Shown here: in pieces, positions 53,166 to 63,471 of the stretch
Layout: each line of letters opens with the position of its first letter
Position numbering within the stretch: position 1 is the first letter of the stretch
Assembly (NCBI RefSeq): GCF_004353905.1
Contig: NZ_SMOD01000010.1
Span: forward strand, 186,001 to 250,000
Reading direction: 5' to 3'
DNA: 64,000 bases
Source: Paraburkholderia guartelaensis
Lineage (GTDB): Bacteria; Pseudomonadota; Gammaproteobacteria; Burkholderiales; Burkholderiaceae
Notes under the pieces: model-generated
Database searches by the model: none
Told to the model about the DNA's origin: nothing
Seen by the model: the letters and a program-made list of their open reading frames with translations, nothing else
Made by a program: the position numbers and the translations under genes

Positions 53166-53945
53166 TTAGTAGTCGGCTTCCCAGTCGACGACGATACGCT
53201 TCGCCGCCAGGTCCACCGACTTCACGAACACGCCTACAAACGGGATCAGGCGCTCGCCGGTGACCGGCTTGCCATCCTTGTCCGTGGACGCATACGTGAC
53301 ACGCAACACCGATTGCGCGCCATTGTCGATCAGGTCGGCGACCTTGCCGAGCTCGACACCCGCTTCGTTAGCGACGTCGAGGCCGATCAGGTCGACCCAG
53401 TAATATTCATCGGCTGCGGGCGCCGGGAATTCGGCCCGGCTCACGTACACGCGCGCGCCGCGCAACAGCAGCGCGGCATCGCGGTCGTCCAGCCCTGAAA
53501 GCTGGCCAACGACGCTGTCACCATGAACCTTGGCGCTCACGCGCACCGCGGAATGACGCTCGCGATGCGCCTGACCCTCGCGGCCCTTGAGGAGCCACCA
53601 GCGTTTAGCGGAAAGCAGCGCCTGGCTATCCTGCGCGTGCGGCGCGATCTTCAGCCAGCCCTTGAGGCCATAGGCGTCGATCACGGCGCCGACTTCAACG
53701 GCGTCGGCAGGCCAACTCGCTTCGGTTTCGGCGCGCAGGCTCCCGGTTGTCCCGGTCGCGGGCGCAGCTTTCGCGGCGCTCTCGCGTGCAGGCTTGCGCA
53801 CGAACGCGCCGAACGACGGCGCGCCGCGGGCCGCAGCCTTGCCGGCGCCGCTGGTCGCAGCGCTTGTTGCAACTTCGGGCGCCCCGCTTTCCGACGCGTC
53901 GTTCGCCTTTACGGCAGATTTAGCGTCATGCGCGGACATCGGCAC
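53166..53945 (-). CDS. rimM: Ribosome maturation factor RimM with a long N-terminal extension
   Basis: 259 residues, of which about 80 at the N terminus are a low-complexity Ala/Ser/Lys region not found in the about 180-residue E. coli protein. The RimM core starts near residue 81: [18 protein letters not shown], then [27 protein letters not shown] (PRC barrel), and the C-terminal V-D-W-E-A-D-Y. It assists 30S head assembly. The start codon is uncertain because an internal start could remove the extension. Confidence 0.92.
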   Translation of the reverse strand: MPMSAHDAKSAVKANDASESGAPEVATSAATSGAGKAAARGAPSFGAFVRKPARESAAKAAPATGTTGSLRAETEASWPADAVEVGAVIDAYGLKGWLKIAPHAQDSQALLSAKRWWLLKGREGQAHRERHSAVRVSAKVHGDSVVGQLSGLDDRDAALLLRGARVYVSRAEFPAPAADEYYWVDLIGLDVANEAGVELGKVADLIDNGAQSVLRVTYASTDKDGKPVTGERLIPFVGVFVKSVDLAAKRIVVDWEADY

Positions 53946-54035
53946 CCCTTGCGACCAGCTTGAAATCGCATACGCAACTCATGCAGCGCGTACGCGGGTA
54001 AAACACAGGCAACAACTGAAAAGACGCTTAAAGAC

Positions 54036-54299
54036 TTAAGCAGCCGGCGCAGCGGCGGCGGTCTTTTGCGCTTCCTTCACGAGGCGCTCGACGGCCGGCG
54101 ACATTTGCGCGCCGTTTTCCTTCCAGTACGTCACGCGATCTTGAGCGATACGCAGCGTTTCACCCTTGGTGGCGACCGGGTTGTAGAAGCCCACGCGCTC
54201 GATGAAACGGCCGTCGCGACGGTTGCGCGAGTCGGTTGCGACGATGTTGTAGAACGGGCGCTTCTTCGAGCCGCCGCGTGCCAGACGGATGATGACCAT
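54036..54299 (-). CDS. rpsP: 30S ribosomal protein S16
   Basis: 87 residues from ATG 54299 ([41 protein letters not shown]). Standard size plus a short Ala-rich end. First gene of the rpsP-rimM-trmD-rplS operon. Confidence 0.97.
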   Translation of the reverse strand: MVIIRLARGGSKKRPFYNIVATDSRNRRDGRFIERVGFYNPVATKGETLRIAQDRVTYWKENGAQMSPAVERLVKEAQKTAAAAPAA

Positions 54300-54345
54300 A
54301 CTAAAATCCTTGAAAACCGGGGGTTCGGGACTACTGAAACATGCG

Positions 54346-54374
54346 ATTATAGCCCGAAACCGGAGGCATAACAA
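54346..54374 (-). promoter_or_regulatory. Sigma-70 promoter of the rpsP operon
   Basis: On the minus strand TTGTTA (54369-54374) and TATAAT (54346-54351) have a 17-base spacer. They are about 47 bases before the rpsP ATG. Confidence 0.75.
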
Positions 54375-54473
54375 ACACTTAACGGGAATTTGCGCTCGGG
54401 CGCGGTGAAAGCAGCAGGACACGGCGGTCAAATTGCGGCCCATGCCCACGATGGGCGGGCCCTGGAGCGAATT

Positions 54474-55685
54474 GTGGCGACTTTCGGACGACTCGTGCAA
54501 TGGCTGCGTCGCGTTTGTGGCGGCGGCGTGGGTGGCAGCTCCTTTTTTCCGGTGTCTCGCGAGTCGGCCCGACGCTTCGCAGCGGCGTGGCTCGCCTTTG
54601 CCGCCGCCCTGCTCGCGGCGCCGTTCGCTCAAGCGGCGCTTCCCATCGACCGCATCAAGCTGCCGCCGGGCTTCCACATCGAGGTGCTGTCCGCCGACTT
54701 GCCCGGTGCGCGCGAAATGACGCTGTCGGAAAACGGCACCCTATATGTGGGGAGTATGGGCGGTGACGTCTACGCGCTCGAACTCAAGGACGGCCGGGCC
54801 ATCAAGCGCCATATCGTGGCCTCGGGACTGACGATGCCGGTGGGCGTGGCCTGGCGCAACGGCGCATTGTACGTCTCGGCGGTTTCGTCGATCGTGCGGC
54901 TCGACGACATCGACCGTCATCTCGACGATCCGCCCAAAGCCGTCGTCGTCACGGATTCGCTGCCCACCGAGCGCCACCACGGCTGGAAGTTCATCGCCTT
55001 CGGCCCCGACGGCAAGCTCTATGTACCGCAAGGCGCGCCGTGCAACGTCTGCCTGCCGGCAAGCGACCCGCAGCGCGTGCATTTCGCGATGATCGGCCGC
55101 ATGGACCCCGACGGCTCGCACTACGAGACCATCGCTCGCGGCGTGCGCAACACGGTCGGTTTCGCGTGGCATCCGCAGACGCACGAACTCTGGTTCACCG
55201 ACAACGGCCGGGACATGCTCGGCGACGACATCCCCGACGACAAGCTCAACCGCCTCGCGCATGTGGGCGAGGACTTCGGCTTTCCGTATTGTCACGGCGG
55301 CAATGTCGCCGACCCCGAGTTCGGCGCAGGCCATCCGTGCAGCGGCTTCACGCCGCCGGTCCTCAAACTCGGCGCGCACGTGGCGTCGCTTGGCATGCGC
55401 TTCTATACCGGCCCGATGTTCCCGGCCGATTATAAGAACAGCATTTTCATCGCCGAGCACGGTTCGTGGAACCGCAGCAAAAAGGTCGGCTATCGCGTGG
55501 TGCGCGTGAGCGCCAACCCCGACGGCACGAACGCACGCCAGGACGTGTTCGCGCAGGGTTGGCTCAACTCCGACGAAACCCAATGGGGCCGCCCCGCCGA
55601 CGTGCTGCCGCTGCCCGACGGATCGCTCCTCATCAGCGACGACTATGCGGGCGCGATTTATCGCGTGACCTACGCCAAACCGTGA
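54474..55685 (+). CDS. Exported PQQ-dependent sugar dehydrogenase-like (sorbosone dehydrogenase family) beta-propeller
   Basis: About 403 residues. The core (from [27 protein letters not shown]) is a six-bladed propeller with repeated blade motifs, [21 protein letters not shown], and the histidine-containing [27 protein letters not shown] near the presumed active site. A cofactor (PQQ) is known for some relatives only. An export signal ending AQA precedes the core ([24 protein letters not shown]). The start is uncertain: I use GTG 54474, which has GGAG 6 bases upstream; GTG 54552, just before the signal peptide, is an alternative. Confidence 0.85.
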   Translation: MATFGRLVQWLRRVCGGGVGGSSFFPVSRESARRFAAAWLAFAAALLAAPFAQAALPIDRIKLPPGFHIEVLSADLPGAREMTLSENGTLYVGSMGGDVYALELKDGRAIKRHIVASGLTMPVGVAWRNGALYVSAVSSIVRLDDIDRHLDDPPKAVVVTDSLPTERHHGWKFIAFGPDGKLYVPQGAPCNVCLPASDPQRVHFAMIGRMDPDGSHYETIARGVRNTVGFAWHPQTHELWFTDNGRDMLGDDIPDDKLNRLAHVGEDFGFPYCHGGNVADPEFGAGHPCSGFTPPVLKLGAHVASLGMRFYTGPMFPADYKNSIFIAEHGSWNRSKKVGYRVVRVSANPDGTNARQDVFAQGWLNSDETQWGRPADVLPLPDGSLLISDDYAGAIYRVTYAKP

Positions 55686-55838
55686 CGCGACTGCCACGTT
55701 AAAGATGCAGCCATGGTGCCGGGCATAAGCGTGCGCTTGTGCTGCAAGCCCGGCGTGCGGCATACAATGCCCGGCGGCCCGTGTGCGTTCGACGTGATGC
55801 GCCCATGACGGCCGAACGTCCACGCTTCGCCCGAGCCC

Positions 55839-56312
55839 ATGCCCAACGACAAGAACCCCGCACGCTTTCGCTCCAAGACGCTCACCGCCGCCCTCGCCTT
55901 CCTGTTTGGCAGCCTCGGCGCACACCGCTTCTATCTGTACGGCCCGCGCGACGTGTGGGGCTGGGCGCATCTGCTCGGCACGCTCATCGGCATTCCAGGC
56001 GTGATGCTGCTCGTCGCAACCGAACGCTCCTCGATTCCTGGTTGGGTGCTCGCCGTGATCGGCGCGGTCTCCGTCATCTCGGCGTTTCTGGCGGCGATCG
56101 TCTACGGGCTGCGCCCCGACGCCAAATGGGACGCGCAGTTCAACGCCGCGTTTGTCGAGAAAGGCCGCACGAGCCGCTCGGGCTGGACGGTGATCTTCAT
56201 CGTGATCTTCTCGCTGCTGATTGGCGCGTTCCTGCTGATGACAGGACTCGCGCTCTCGTTTCAAACGTATTTCGAGTCGCAGGTCGAAGCCGCGAAGGCG
56301 CTCTCGCAGTAA
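55839..56312 (+). CDS. TM2-domain membrane protein
   Basis: 157 residues with four hydrophobic segments. The TM2-like opening KTLTAALAFLFGSLGAHRFYLYG (near 13-35) and the glycine-rich next segment WGWAHLLGTLIGIPGVMLLV are recognisable. The rest has two more membrane spans and a short amphipathic end. The function is unknown. Confidence 0.85.
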   Translation: MPNDKNPARFRSKTLTAALAFLFGSLGAHRFYLYGPRDVWGWAHLLGTLIGIPGVMLLVATERSSIPGWVLAVIGAVSVISAFLAAIVYGLRPDAKWDAQFNAAFVEKGRTSRSGWTVIFIVIFSLLIGAFLLMTGLALSFQTYFESQVEAAKALSQ

Positions 56313-56340
56313 ATCGCGCCGTAAATCGCGCGGTAACGGC

Positions 56341-57495
56341 TCAGAACAGGTCGAGCTGCGGCTTCTCGCGCACGGTCTTCGACTGCACGAACGCCGACAT
56401 GTCCAGGATACCGTGGCGCCGCTCGTTGAGCCCGAGGCGCTTCACTGCATTGTGAAAGCGCTGCTTGAGCAGGTCGGCCCACAGCCCCGTGCCCTTCATG
56501 CGCTGCGAAAACGCCGACTCGTAATCCTTGCCGCCACGCATGTCGCGCACGCGGCTCATCACGCGATCCGCGCGCTGCGGGAAGTGCGCCGCCAGCCAGT
56601 CCTGAAAGAGCGGCGCGACCTCCCACGGCAGGCGCAGTACGATGTAACTCGCGCTTGTCGCACCGGCCTCGGCACAGGCTTCGAGCACGCGCTCCATGTC
56701 GGGCTCGGTCACGAACGGAATCACGGGTGCGATGCTCACGCCTACCGGCACGCCGGCTTCGGCTAGCGTGCGGATGGTGCGCAGTCGCCGCGCGGGTGTC
56801 GCCGCACGCGGTTCGAGCGTGCGGGCGATATCGGCGTCGAGCGTGGTGATCGTGATCGCCGCCATGAACTGCTTGCGCTCGGCCATCGGCGCGAGGAGGT
56901 CGAGATCGCGCTCGATCAACGAGGATTTCGTGATGGCCGCGAACGGATGCTGCCGCTCGGCCAGCACTTCGACGACTCGGCGTGTGATGCGCATGTCGCG
57001 CTCCACCGGTTGCCAGGCGTCGGTGTTGACGCCCAGAGCAATCGGCTCGGGCTCGTACGACGGCTTGGCGATTTCCCGCGCGAGCAACTCCGCTGCATTG
57101 ACCTTCGCGTAGATGCGGCTCTCGAAATCGAGGCCCGGCGAGAGACCGAGATAGCTGTGCGTGGGCCGCGCGAAGCAATAGATGCAGCCATGCTCGCAGC
57201 CCCGGTAAGGATTAAGCGAGACGTTGAACGGAATGTCCGGCGACTGGTTGCGCGTGAGGATGCTTTTCGCGCGCTCTTCGAAGACTTCGGTGCGCAGCTT
57301 GGGCTCGCCCGTTTCATCGCCTTCGCCATCGCCCTCCCCGCCGACACCCGTCTGCTGCCAGCCGTCGTCGAACGCTTCGCGCTGGTCGACTTCGTAGCGC
57401 CCTTGCAGGTTCGTGACCGCGCCGCGCCCCTTGCGCACCGTGGGCGGCGCAACGGGATACCAGGCGTCGGGATCGGGATGATGGGAGTCGGTCAC
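56341..57495 (-). CDS. PA0069-family radical SAM protein
   Basis: 384 residues. The radical SAM cluster motif is C100-x3-C104-x2-C107 (LNPYRGCEHGCIYCFARP). Family segments LDFESRIYAKVNA, ALGVNTDAWQPVE, ITKSSLIERDLDLLA and RMKGTGLWADLL are seen. This type is related to the spore-photoproduct-lyase group of radical SAM enzymes and is known as an SOS-regulated gene in Pseudomonas aeruginosa (PA0069). A near-perfect LexA box 35 bases upstream supports SOS control here. The reaction is unknown. Confidence 0.9.
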   Translation of the reverse strand: MTDSHHPDPDAWYPVAPPTVRKGRGAVTNLQGRYEVDQREAFDDGWQQTGVGGEGDGEGDETGEPKLRTEVFEERAKSILTRNQSPDIPFNVSLNPYRGCEHGCIYCFARPTHSYLGLSPGLDFESRIYAKVNAAELLAREIAKPSYEPEPIALGVNTDAWQPVERDMRITRRVVEVLAERQHPFAAITKSSLIERDLDLLAPMAERKQFMAAITITTLDADIARTLEPRAATPARRLRTIRTLAEAGVPVGVSIAPVIPFVTEPDMERVLEACAEAGATSASYIVLRLPWEVAPLFQDWLAAHFPQRADRVMSRVRDMRGGKDYESAFSQRMKGTGLWADLLKQRFHNAVKRLGLNERRHGILDMSAFVQSKTVREKPQLDLF

Positions 57496-57517
57496 GGCTA
57501 GAGAAAATGGACATGAA

Positions 57518-57561
57518 AACGCGGATCGATACTGTATAAATATACAGTATCGATCCGCGTT
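57518..57561. repeat. 44-bp palindrome with a LexA box at its centre
   Basis: Perfect 21-base arms (57518-57538 and 57541-57561) are separated by AA. The arms read AACGCGGATCGATACTGTATA and its reverse complement in the outer-to-inner direction, so the LexA box at 57530-57549 is the core and extends into GC-rich flanks. It is between the radical SAM gene and the Lrp gene stop, both minus strand. Confidence 0.8.
57530..57549. promoter_or_regulatory. LexA (SOS) box
   Basis: TACTGTATAAATATACAGTA differs at one base from the classical consensus TACTGTATATATATACAGTA, and fits CTGT-N8-ACAG exactly. It lies 35 bases upstream of the radical SAM gene start. Confidence 0.8.
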
Positions 57562-57608
57562 GTCGAGTCCTAAAAAAGGGGGCGCTTTCAGCCGCCGCCG
57601 TTACCCGT

Positions 57609-58097
57609 TCATTCCCCCACGGCGATGGTCAGCGTCTCCTTGATCTCTTCCATCACCACGTAGCTCTTCGACTGCACGGCGCCCGGCAGTTGCAGCAGGA
57701 TGTCGCCGAGCAGCTTGCGGTAGTCGGCCATCTCGCCGATGCGCGCCTTGATGAGATAGTCGAAGTCACCCGAGACGAGATGGCATTCGAGCACCTCGGG
57801 AATCTTCTGCACCTCGCGGCGGAACTGGTCGAACATGTTGCCGCTCTTGTGGTCGAGCGTGATCTCCACGAACACGAGCAGCGCCGCGCCCAGCACCGAG
57901 GGATTCACGCGCGCGAAGTAGCCGGTGATCACGCCGTCGCGCTCCATGCGCTTCACGCGCTCGATGCACGGCGTGACCGACAGCCCGACCTGCTCCGCGA
58001 GGTCCTTCATGGCCATGCGACCGTCTTCCTGAAGCAGTTTCAGGATGCGGTGATCGAGCCGGTCGAGCGCGCGGACCGGTTGGCGCTGCGTTCTCAT
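57609..58097 (-). CDS. Lrp/AsnC-family regulator, probable regulator of dadA
   Basis: 162 residues. The N-terminal HTH (DLAEQVGLSVTPCIERVKRMERDGVITGY, about 30-58) and C-terminal RAM ligand domain (SGDFDYLIKARIGEMADYRKLLG) are clear. ATG 58097 (MRTQRQPVRALD) is chosen because the 12 upstream codons are not conserved-looking. It is divergent from dadA, 176 bases away; in many Proteobacteria such Lrp-type genes (e.g. dadR/bkdR type) control D-amino-acid or alanine catabolism. Confidence 0.93.
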   Translation of the reverse strand: MRTQRQPVRALDRLDHRILKLLQEDGRMAMKDLAEQVGLSVTPCIERVKRMERDGVITGYFARVNPSVLGAALLVFVEITLDHKSGNMFDQFRREVQKIPEVLECHLVSGDFDYLIKARIGEMADYRKLLGDILLQLPGAVQSKSYVVMEEIKETLTIAVGE

Positions 58098-58273
58098 GAT
58101 TTCTTCCCGAAAATCTGAAAAATACGATAACAAAACCTAGACGCACAACAATAGCATAGCTACAAATACTGGCTACACCCGAATTTTCATGCCTTCTTCC
58201 CTATCGGTGCCAAAACACGGCTTCCGGGGACCCGGCAACGCGGCGTAGCTCAACGAATCTATATGGAGCAGCT

Positions 58274-59560
58274 ATGCGAGTCGTCGTGTTGGGCAGTGGT
58301 GTGGTCGGTGTGGCCAGCGCCTGGTATCTCGCCCGCGCGGGCCACGAAGTCACGGTGATCGACCGCGAGGCCGGTCCCGCACTCGAAACCAGTTTCGCCA
58401 ATGCCGGCCAGATCTCGCCGGGCTATGCCGCACCGTGGGCCGCGCCGGGCGTCCCGCTCAAGGCGATCAAATGGATGTTCGAGAAGCACGCGCCGCTCGC
58501 CATTCGTCTGGACGGCACGAAGTTCCAGCTGCAGTGGATGTGGCAGATGCTGCAGAACTGCACGGCCGAACGCTACGCGCTCAACAAAGGCCGCATGGTG
58601 CGTCTCGCGGAATACAGCCGCGACTGCCTGCAGGCGTTGCGCGCCGATACGGGCATTCAGTATGAAGGCCGCACGGGCGGCACGCTCCAGGTGTTCCGCA
58701 CGCAGCAGCAGTTCGACGGCGCGGCGAAGGACATCGCCGTGCTCGAAGACGCGAACGTTCCGTACGAACTGCTCACCGCGGCCGAACTCGGCCGCGCCGA
58801 ACCCGCACTTGCGGCGGTGTCGGGCAAGCTCACGGGCGGCCTGCGTCTGCCCGGCGACGAAACCGGCGACTGCCAGATGTTCACCACGCGCCTCGCCGCC
58901 ATGGCCGAACAACTGGGTGTGAAATTCCGCTACAACACGCCGATCGACGGTCTCGCCATGCAGGGCGACCGTATCGCGGGCGTGCAATGCGGCAGCGAGC
59001 TGGTGCGCGCCGATTCGTTCGTGGTCGCACTCGGCTCCTTCTCGACGAAGATGCTCGCGGGTCTCATCAAGATTCCGGTCTATCCGCTCAAGGGCTATTC
59101 GATCACGGCGCCGATCGTGAATGCGAGCGCCGCGCCGGTTTCGACCGTGCTCGACGAAACCTACAAGATCGCGATCACGCGTTTTGACGACCGCATCCGC
59201 GTGGGCGGCATGGCCGAGATCGTCGGCTTCGACAAGACGCTCAAGCAAGCCCGCCGCGAAACGCTCGAAATGTGCGTCAACGATCTGTTCCCGGGCGGCG
59301 GCGACACGACGAAGGCCACCTTCTGGACGGGCCTGCGTCCGATGACGCCGGACGGCACGCCGGTTGTCGGCCGCACGCCGATCTCGAACCTGTTCCTGAA
59401 CACGGGTCACGGCACGCTCGGCTGGACGATGTCGTGCGGCTCGGGCCAGTTGCTCGCCGATCTGATCTCGGGCAAGCAGCCCGCCATCCGCGCCGACGAT
59501 CTTTCGGTGCACCGCTATCTCGGCGACACGCAAGGCTCGCATCGCCCGGCTTATGCCTGA
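58274..59560 (+). CDS. dadA: D-amino acid dehydrogenase (small subunit type)
   Basis: 428 residues. The FAD motif is [15 protein letters not shown] (5-19), and [13 protein letters not shown] (about 39-51), the active-site segment [34 protein letters not shown] are family-specific. It oxidises D-alanine and other D-amino acids at the membrane. The Lrp-type gene next to it is a likely regulator. It is followed by a clear terminator. Confidence 0.95.
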   Translation: MRVVVLGSGVVGVASAWYLARAGHEVTVIDREAGPALETSFANAGQISPGYAAPWAAPGVPLKAIKWMFEKHAPLAIRLDGTKFQLQWMWQMLQNCTAERYALNKGRMVRLAEYSRDCLQALRADTGIQYEGRTGGTLQVFRTQQQFDGAAKDIAVLEDANVPYELLTAAELGRAEPALAAVSGKLTGGLRLPGDETGDCQMFTTRLAAMAEQLGVKFRYNTPIDGLAMQGDRIAGVQCGSELVRADSFVVALGSFSTKMLAGLIKIPVYPLKGYSITAPIVNASAAPVSTVLDETYKIAITRFDDRIRVGGMAEIVGFDKTLKQARRETLEMCVNDLFPGGGDTTKATFWTGLRPMTPDGTPVVGRTPISNLFLNTGHGTLGWTMSCGSGQLLADLISGKQPAIRADDLSVHRYLGDTQGSHRPAYA

Positions 59561-59582
59561 AGCAATTCACGTGGCTTGAACG

Positions 59583-59610
59583 AACACGGCGCCTCCAGGG
59601 CGCCGTGTTT
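59583..59610. terminator. Bidirectional terminator after dadA
   Basis: Arms AACACGGCGCC / GGCGCCGTGTT have a TCCA-type loop, between convergent genes. Confidence 0.85.
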
Positions 59611-59641
59611 CATTTTTCGCTTTGAGTAGCGCGCGGCTGCG

Positions 59642-61429
59642 TCAGAACTGATCCTCCGCCAGCGCCAGCACGCCCTCGCTGCCGTTTGCGCTGACGATCG
59701 CCGCTTCGAGCGCCACCGCCTGCGGCAAGACATGTTGCGCGAAGAACTGCGCCGTGGCGATCTTCGCGCCATGAAACTTTGGGTCCGCCTGCATGAGACG
59801 CTGCGAGGCGAGCATGGCGCGCGCCATCTGCCAGCCGCCCAGCACGATGCCCGCGAGCTTCAGATACGGCACGCTGCCCGCGAACACCGCGTTCGGATCG
59901 CTTTTCGCCTTCGCGAGCACGAAGTCCACGGCCGACGCCAACGCATCCTTGCCGAGCGCGAGATGCTTGCGCATCGACTCGAACGCCGCGCCTTGTTGTG
60001 CGGCCAAGGCGTCGACGGTCTGCGCGATATCGGCAAGCAGCGCCTTTGCCGCCGCGCCGCCGTCGCGCAGCGTCTTGCGCCCGATGAGATCGTTCGCCTG
60101 GATCGCCGTCGTGCCCTCGTAGATCGGCAGGATGCGCGCATCGCGGTAGAACTGCGCCGCGCCCGTTTCCTCGATGAAGCCCATTCCGCCATGCACCTGC
60201 ACGCCGAGGCTCGTCACTTCCAGCGCCAGTTCGGTGCTCCAGCCCTTCACGATCGGCACGAGGTACTCGTAGCGCGCCTGATGCCGCGCACGGGCCGCCT
60301 CGTCGGGGTCGCCGTGCGCGCGGTCGCTCTCGCCTGCCGCCACATAAGCGAGCGCACGCGCGGCTTCGGTGAGCGCACGCATCGTGGCGAGCATGCGGCG
60401 CACGTCGGGGTGATGGATGATGCTCACGGCCGCTTTCGCGGAACCATCTACCGGGCGGCTCTGCACGCGCTCCTTCGCGTAGGCGAGTGCCTTCTGGTAC
60501 GCGCGGTCGGAGACGGCCACGCCCTGCATGCCCACCGCAAAACGCGCCGCGTTCATCATGATGAACATGTATTCGAGGCCGCGATTCTCTTCGCCGATCA
60601 ACTGGCCAATCGCGCCGCCGTGGTCGCCGAACTGCAGCACGGCGGTCGGGCTCGCCTTGATGCCGAGCTTGTGTTCGATCGACACGCAGTGCACGTCGTT
60701 TCGCGCGCCCAGCGTGCCATCGTCGTTCACGAGAAATTTCGGCACGATGAAGAGCGAGATGCCCTTCACGCCTTCGGGCGCCGTGGGCGTGCGCGCGAGC
60801 ACGAGATGGACGATGTTCTCCGCCATGTCGTGCTCGCCCCACGTGATGAAGATCTTCGTGCCGAACACCTTGTACGTGCCGTCACCTTGCGGCTCGGCGC
60901 GCGTGCGCACGGCGGCGAGATCGGAGCCCGCCTGCGGCTCGGTGAGGTTCATCGTGCCGGTCCAGTCGCCGGAGATGAGCTTCGGCACGAAGCGCTGCTT
61001 TTGCGCTTCGCTGCCAGCGGTAAGGAGCGCTTCGATGGCGCCGTCGGTCAGCAGCGGACACAGTGCGAACGAAAGATTCGCCGCGTTGAGCATTTCCACG
61101 CATGGCGTGCCAACGAGCTTCGGCAAACCTTGTCCTTCGTATTCCTGAGGATGCTGCACGCCTTGCCATCCGCCTTCCACGTATTGCCGGAATGCCGCCT
61201 TGAAACCGGGCGTGGCGTGCACGTTGCCGCTTTCCCAACGGCTCGGATTGCGGTCTCCTTCGGCGTTCAGCGGCTCGAGCACTTCGCCGCATAGCTTCGC
61301 GGCTTCGTGCAACACCGCTTCGACCGTTTCGGGCGTGGCGTCTTCGCCGCCCGGCAACTTCGCGATTTCTTCGAGGCCGGCCAGTTCCTTCATGACGAAC
61401 AGCATGTCGCTCGTGGGCGCCTGGTACAT
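59642..61429 (-). CDS. Acyl-CoA dehydrogenase (595-residue form)
   Basis: 595 residues, longer than typical 380-residue enzymes. The core motifs are TGTMNLTEPQAGSDLAAVRT, KIFITWGEHD, and the catalytic-base region PIYEGTTAIQANDLIGRKTL. An N-terminal extension (MYQAPTSDMLFVMKEL) and a C-terminal helical domain are typical of the DmdC/3-methylmercaptopropionyl-CoA-dehydrogenase-like and long-chain forms. It passes electrons to EtfAB, whose genes are next to it on the same strand. Confidence 0.92.
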   Translation of the reverse strand: MYQAPTSDMLFVMKELAGLEEIAKLPGGEDATPETVEAVLHEAAKLCGEVLEPLNAEGDRNPSRWESGNVHATPGFKAAFRQYVEGGWQGVQHPQEYEGQGLPKLVGTPCVEMLNAANLSFALCPLLTDGAIEALLTAGSEAQKQRFVPKLISGDWTGTMNLTEPQAGSDLAAVRTRAEPQGDGTYKVFGTKIFITWGEHDMAENIVHLVLARTPTAPEGVKGISLFIVPKFLVNDDGTLGARNDVHCVSIEHKLGIKASPTAVLQFGDHGGAIGQLIGEENRGLEYMFIMMNAARFAVGMQGVAVSDRAYQKALAYAKERVQSRPVDGSAKAAVSIIHHPDVRRMLATMRALTEAARALAYVAAGESDRAHGDPDEAARARHQARYEYLVPIVKGWSTELALEVTSLGVQVHGGMGFIEETGAAQFYRDARILPIYEGTTAIQANDLIGRKTLRDGGAAAKALLADIAQTVDALAAQQGAAFESMRKHLALGKDALASAVDFVLAKAKSDPNAVFAGSVPYLKLAGIVLGGWQMARAMLASQRLMQADPKFHGAKIATAQFFAQHVLPQAVALEAAIVSANGSEGVLALAEDQF

Positions 61430-61466
61430 TTCTGTCTCCTCCTGTCGGTATGCGGTTCCTCAAATG

Positions 61467-61494
61467 ACAAAGGGGCGCTGCTGCGCCCCTTTGT
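61467..61494 (-). terminator. Terminator after etfA
   Basis: Perfect 12-base stem ACAAAGGGGCGC / GCGCCCCTTTGT with a TGCT loop, between etfA and the acyl-CoA dehydrogenase gene. The minus-strand tail is only moderately T-rich. Confidence 0.7.
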
Positions 61495-61561
61495 TGCTTC
61501 GTCTCACGCCACGCGTTCAATCATGATACGCGGCGCTCGTCGCTAGTTACACCGGCCGGAT

Positions 61562-62497
61562 TCAGCCGAGTTCCTTCACGAGTTCCGGCACGACCGTGAA
61601 CAGGTCGCCCACGAGGCCGTAATCGGCCACGCTGAAGATCGGTGCTTCTTCGTCCTTGTTGATCGCGACAATGACCTTCGAGTCCTTCATGCCGGCCAGA
61701 TGCTGGATCGCACCCGAGATGCCGACCGCCACATACAGTTGCGGCGCGACGATCTTGCCGGTTTGACCGACCTGGTAGTCGTTCGGCACGTAGCCAGCAT
61801 CGACGGCTGCGCGCGATGCGCCGAGCGCGGCGTTGAGCTTGTCCGCGAGAGGTTCGAGAACCTTCGTGTAGTTCTCGCCGCTGCCCAGACCCCGGCCGCC
61901 CGAGACGATGATCTTCGCGCTCGTGAGTTCCGGACGGTCGAGCTTCGTGACTTCACGGCCGATGAACTGCGTGAGGCCGCTGTCTGCCGCGGCTTCGATC
62001 TTCTCGACTGCTGCGCTGCCGCCTTCGGCTGCGACCGGGTCGAATCCCGTCGTACGGACAGTGATGACCTTGATCGGATCGATCGATTGAACGATCGCGA
62101 TGGCGTTGCCCGCGTAGATCGGACGCTCGAACGTGTCCGGCGAATCCACGGCGGTGATGTCGCTGATCTGCGCGACGTCGAGCTTCGCGGCGATACGCGG
62201 CGTGACGTTCTTGCCCGCTGCCGTTGCCGGCGCCAGGATGTGCGTGTAGTTCTTGGCGATGGCGAGGACCGTCGCTTCGACGTTCTCGGCGAGACCCTGC
62301 TCGAGTTGCGGCGCATCGGCCAGCAGCACCTTTGCAACGCCTGCGATCTTCGCGGCTGCGTCGGCAGCAGCTTGTGCATTGTGGCCCGCGACCAGCACGT
62401 GCACGTCGCCACCAATTTTCTGTGCTGCGGCGACCGTGTTCAGCGTCGCGGCCTTGATCGAGTGATTGTCGTGTTCAGCAATAACCAGATTCGTCAT
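61562..62497 (-). CDS. etfA: Electron transfer flavoprotein subunit alpha
   Basis: 311 residues. The FAD-binding C-terminal domain has [39 protein letters not shown] and [21 protein letters not shown]. With EtfB it carries electrons from acyl-CoA dehydrogenases to ETF:ubiquinone oxidoreductase. 14 bases after etfB. Confidence 0.97.
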   Translation of the reverse strand: MTNLVIAEHDNHSIKAATLNTVAAAQKIGGDVHVLVAGHNAQAAADAAAKIAGVAKVLLADAPQLEQGLAENVEATVLAIAKNYTHILAPATAAGKNVTPRIAAKLDVAQISDITAVDSPDTFERPIYAGNAIAIVQSIDPIKVITVRTTGFDPVAAEGGSAAVEKIEAAADSGLTQFIGREVTKLDRPELTSAKIIVSGGRGLGSGENYTKVLEPLADKLNAALGASRAAVDAGYVPNDYQVGQTGKIVAPQLYVAVGISGAIQHLAGMKDSKVIVAINKDEEAPIFSVADYGLVGDLFTVVPELVKELG

Positions 62498-62511
62498 TTT
62501 CGTCTCGCTCC

Positions 62512-63261
62512 TTACAGCACCTTGGCTTCCGTCTTCAGCTTCTCGACCAGCGTCTTCACGTCCGGCACCTTCACGCCTGCGCTGCGCTTGGGCGGCTCGG
62601 CAACCTTCAGCGTCTTCAGACGCGGCGTGACGTCGACGCCCAGGTCTTCCGGCTTGACGGTTTCCAGCGGCTTCTTCTTCGCCTTCATGATGTTCGGCAG
62701 CGTGACGTAGCGCGGCTCGTTCAGGCGCAGATCCGTCGTAACGACTGCGGGCAGCGTCAGCGACAGCGTTTCAGCACCGCCGTCCACTTCGCGCGACACG
62801 GTCGCCTTGCCGTCGGCAACGACCACCTTCGAGGCAAACGTAGCCTGCGGCAGGTTCGCCAGCGCGGCGAGCATCTGGCCGGTCTGGTTCGAATCGTCGT
62901 CGATAGCCTGCTTGCCGAGGATGACCAGTTGCGGCTGTTCCTTGTCGACCAGCGCCTTCAGGAGCTTCGCCACAGCCAGCGGCTGGAGGTCTTCATTCGA
63001 CTCGATGAGGATCGCGCGATCCGCGCCGATGGCCAGCGCCGTGCGCAGCGTTTCCTGCGCTTGCGTCACGCCCGCCGAAACGGCGATGACTTCCGTCGCC
63101 ACGCCCGCTTCCTTCAGACGCACCGCCTCTTCCACGGCGATCTCGTCGAACGGGTTCATCGACATCTTCACGTTGGCGATGTCGACGCCCGTGCCATCCG
63201 ACTTCACACGAACCTTCACGTTGTAATCGACTACGCGTTTGACTGGCACAAGGACTTTCAT
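62512..63261 (-). CDS. etfB: Electron transfer flavoprotein subunit beta
   Basis: 249 residues. [23 protein letters not shown] at the N terminus and the AMP-binding segment [22 protein letters not shown] are diagnostic. First gene of the etfBA pair; a minus-strand TATAAT (63302-63307) is about 40 bases upstream, with no clear -35. Confidence 0.97.
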   Translation of the reverse strand: MKVLVPVKRVVDYNVKVRVKSDGTGVDIANVKMSMNPFDEIAVEEAVRLKEAGVATEVIAVSAGVTQAQETLRTALAIGADRAILIESNEDLQPLAVAKLLKALVDKEQPQLVILGKQAIDDDSNQTGQMLAALANLPQATFASKVVVADGKATVSREVDGGAETLSLTLPAVVTTDLRLNEPRYVTLPNIMKAKKKPLETVKPEDLGVDVTPRLKTLKVAEPPKRSAGVKVPDVKTLVEKLKTEAKVL

Positions 63262-63301
63262 TCACATGCTCCGAAGTTACGAATACGTCAACCTGGCGGA
63301 C

Positions 63302-63307
63302 ATTATA
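63302..63307 (-). promoter_or_regulatory. Candidate -10 box of etfBA
   Basis: A perfect TATAAT on the minus strand 40 bases upstream of the etfB start. I see no matching -35, so it is only a candidate. Confidence 0.35.
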
Positions 63308-63408
63308 GCGATAGCCCTGTCGGGCCGATCTGCCACCAGCAATTTTCACGAACCACCGCTGCCGCACCCCGGTCGTCAGTAGCGAACGATCGTGCGATTT
63401 TACGGTGG

Positions 63409-63433
63409 AAAAAACCCGGGCATCAAGCCCGGG
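63409..63433 (-). terminator. Terminator of the metQ gene
   Basis: On the minus strand the stem CCCGGGC / GCCCGGG is followed by TTTTTT. Confidence 0.85.
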
Positions 63434-63471
63434 CGCCGAAAAATATCTCTAATTTCACGGCCCGGAGGGTT

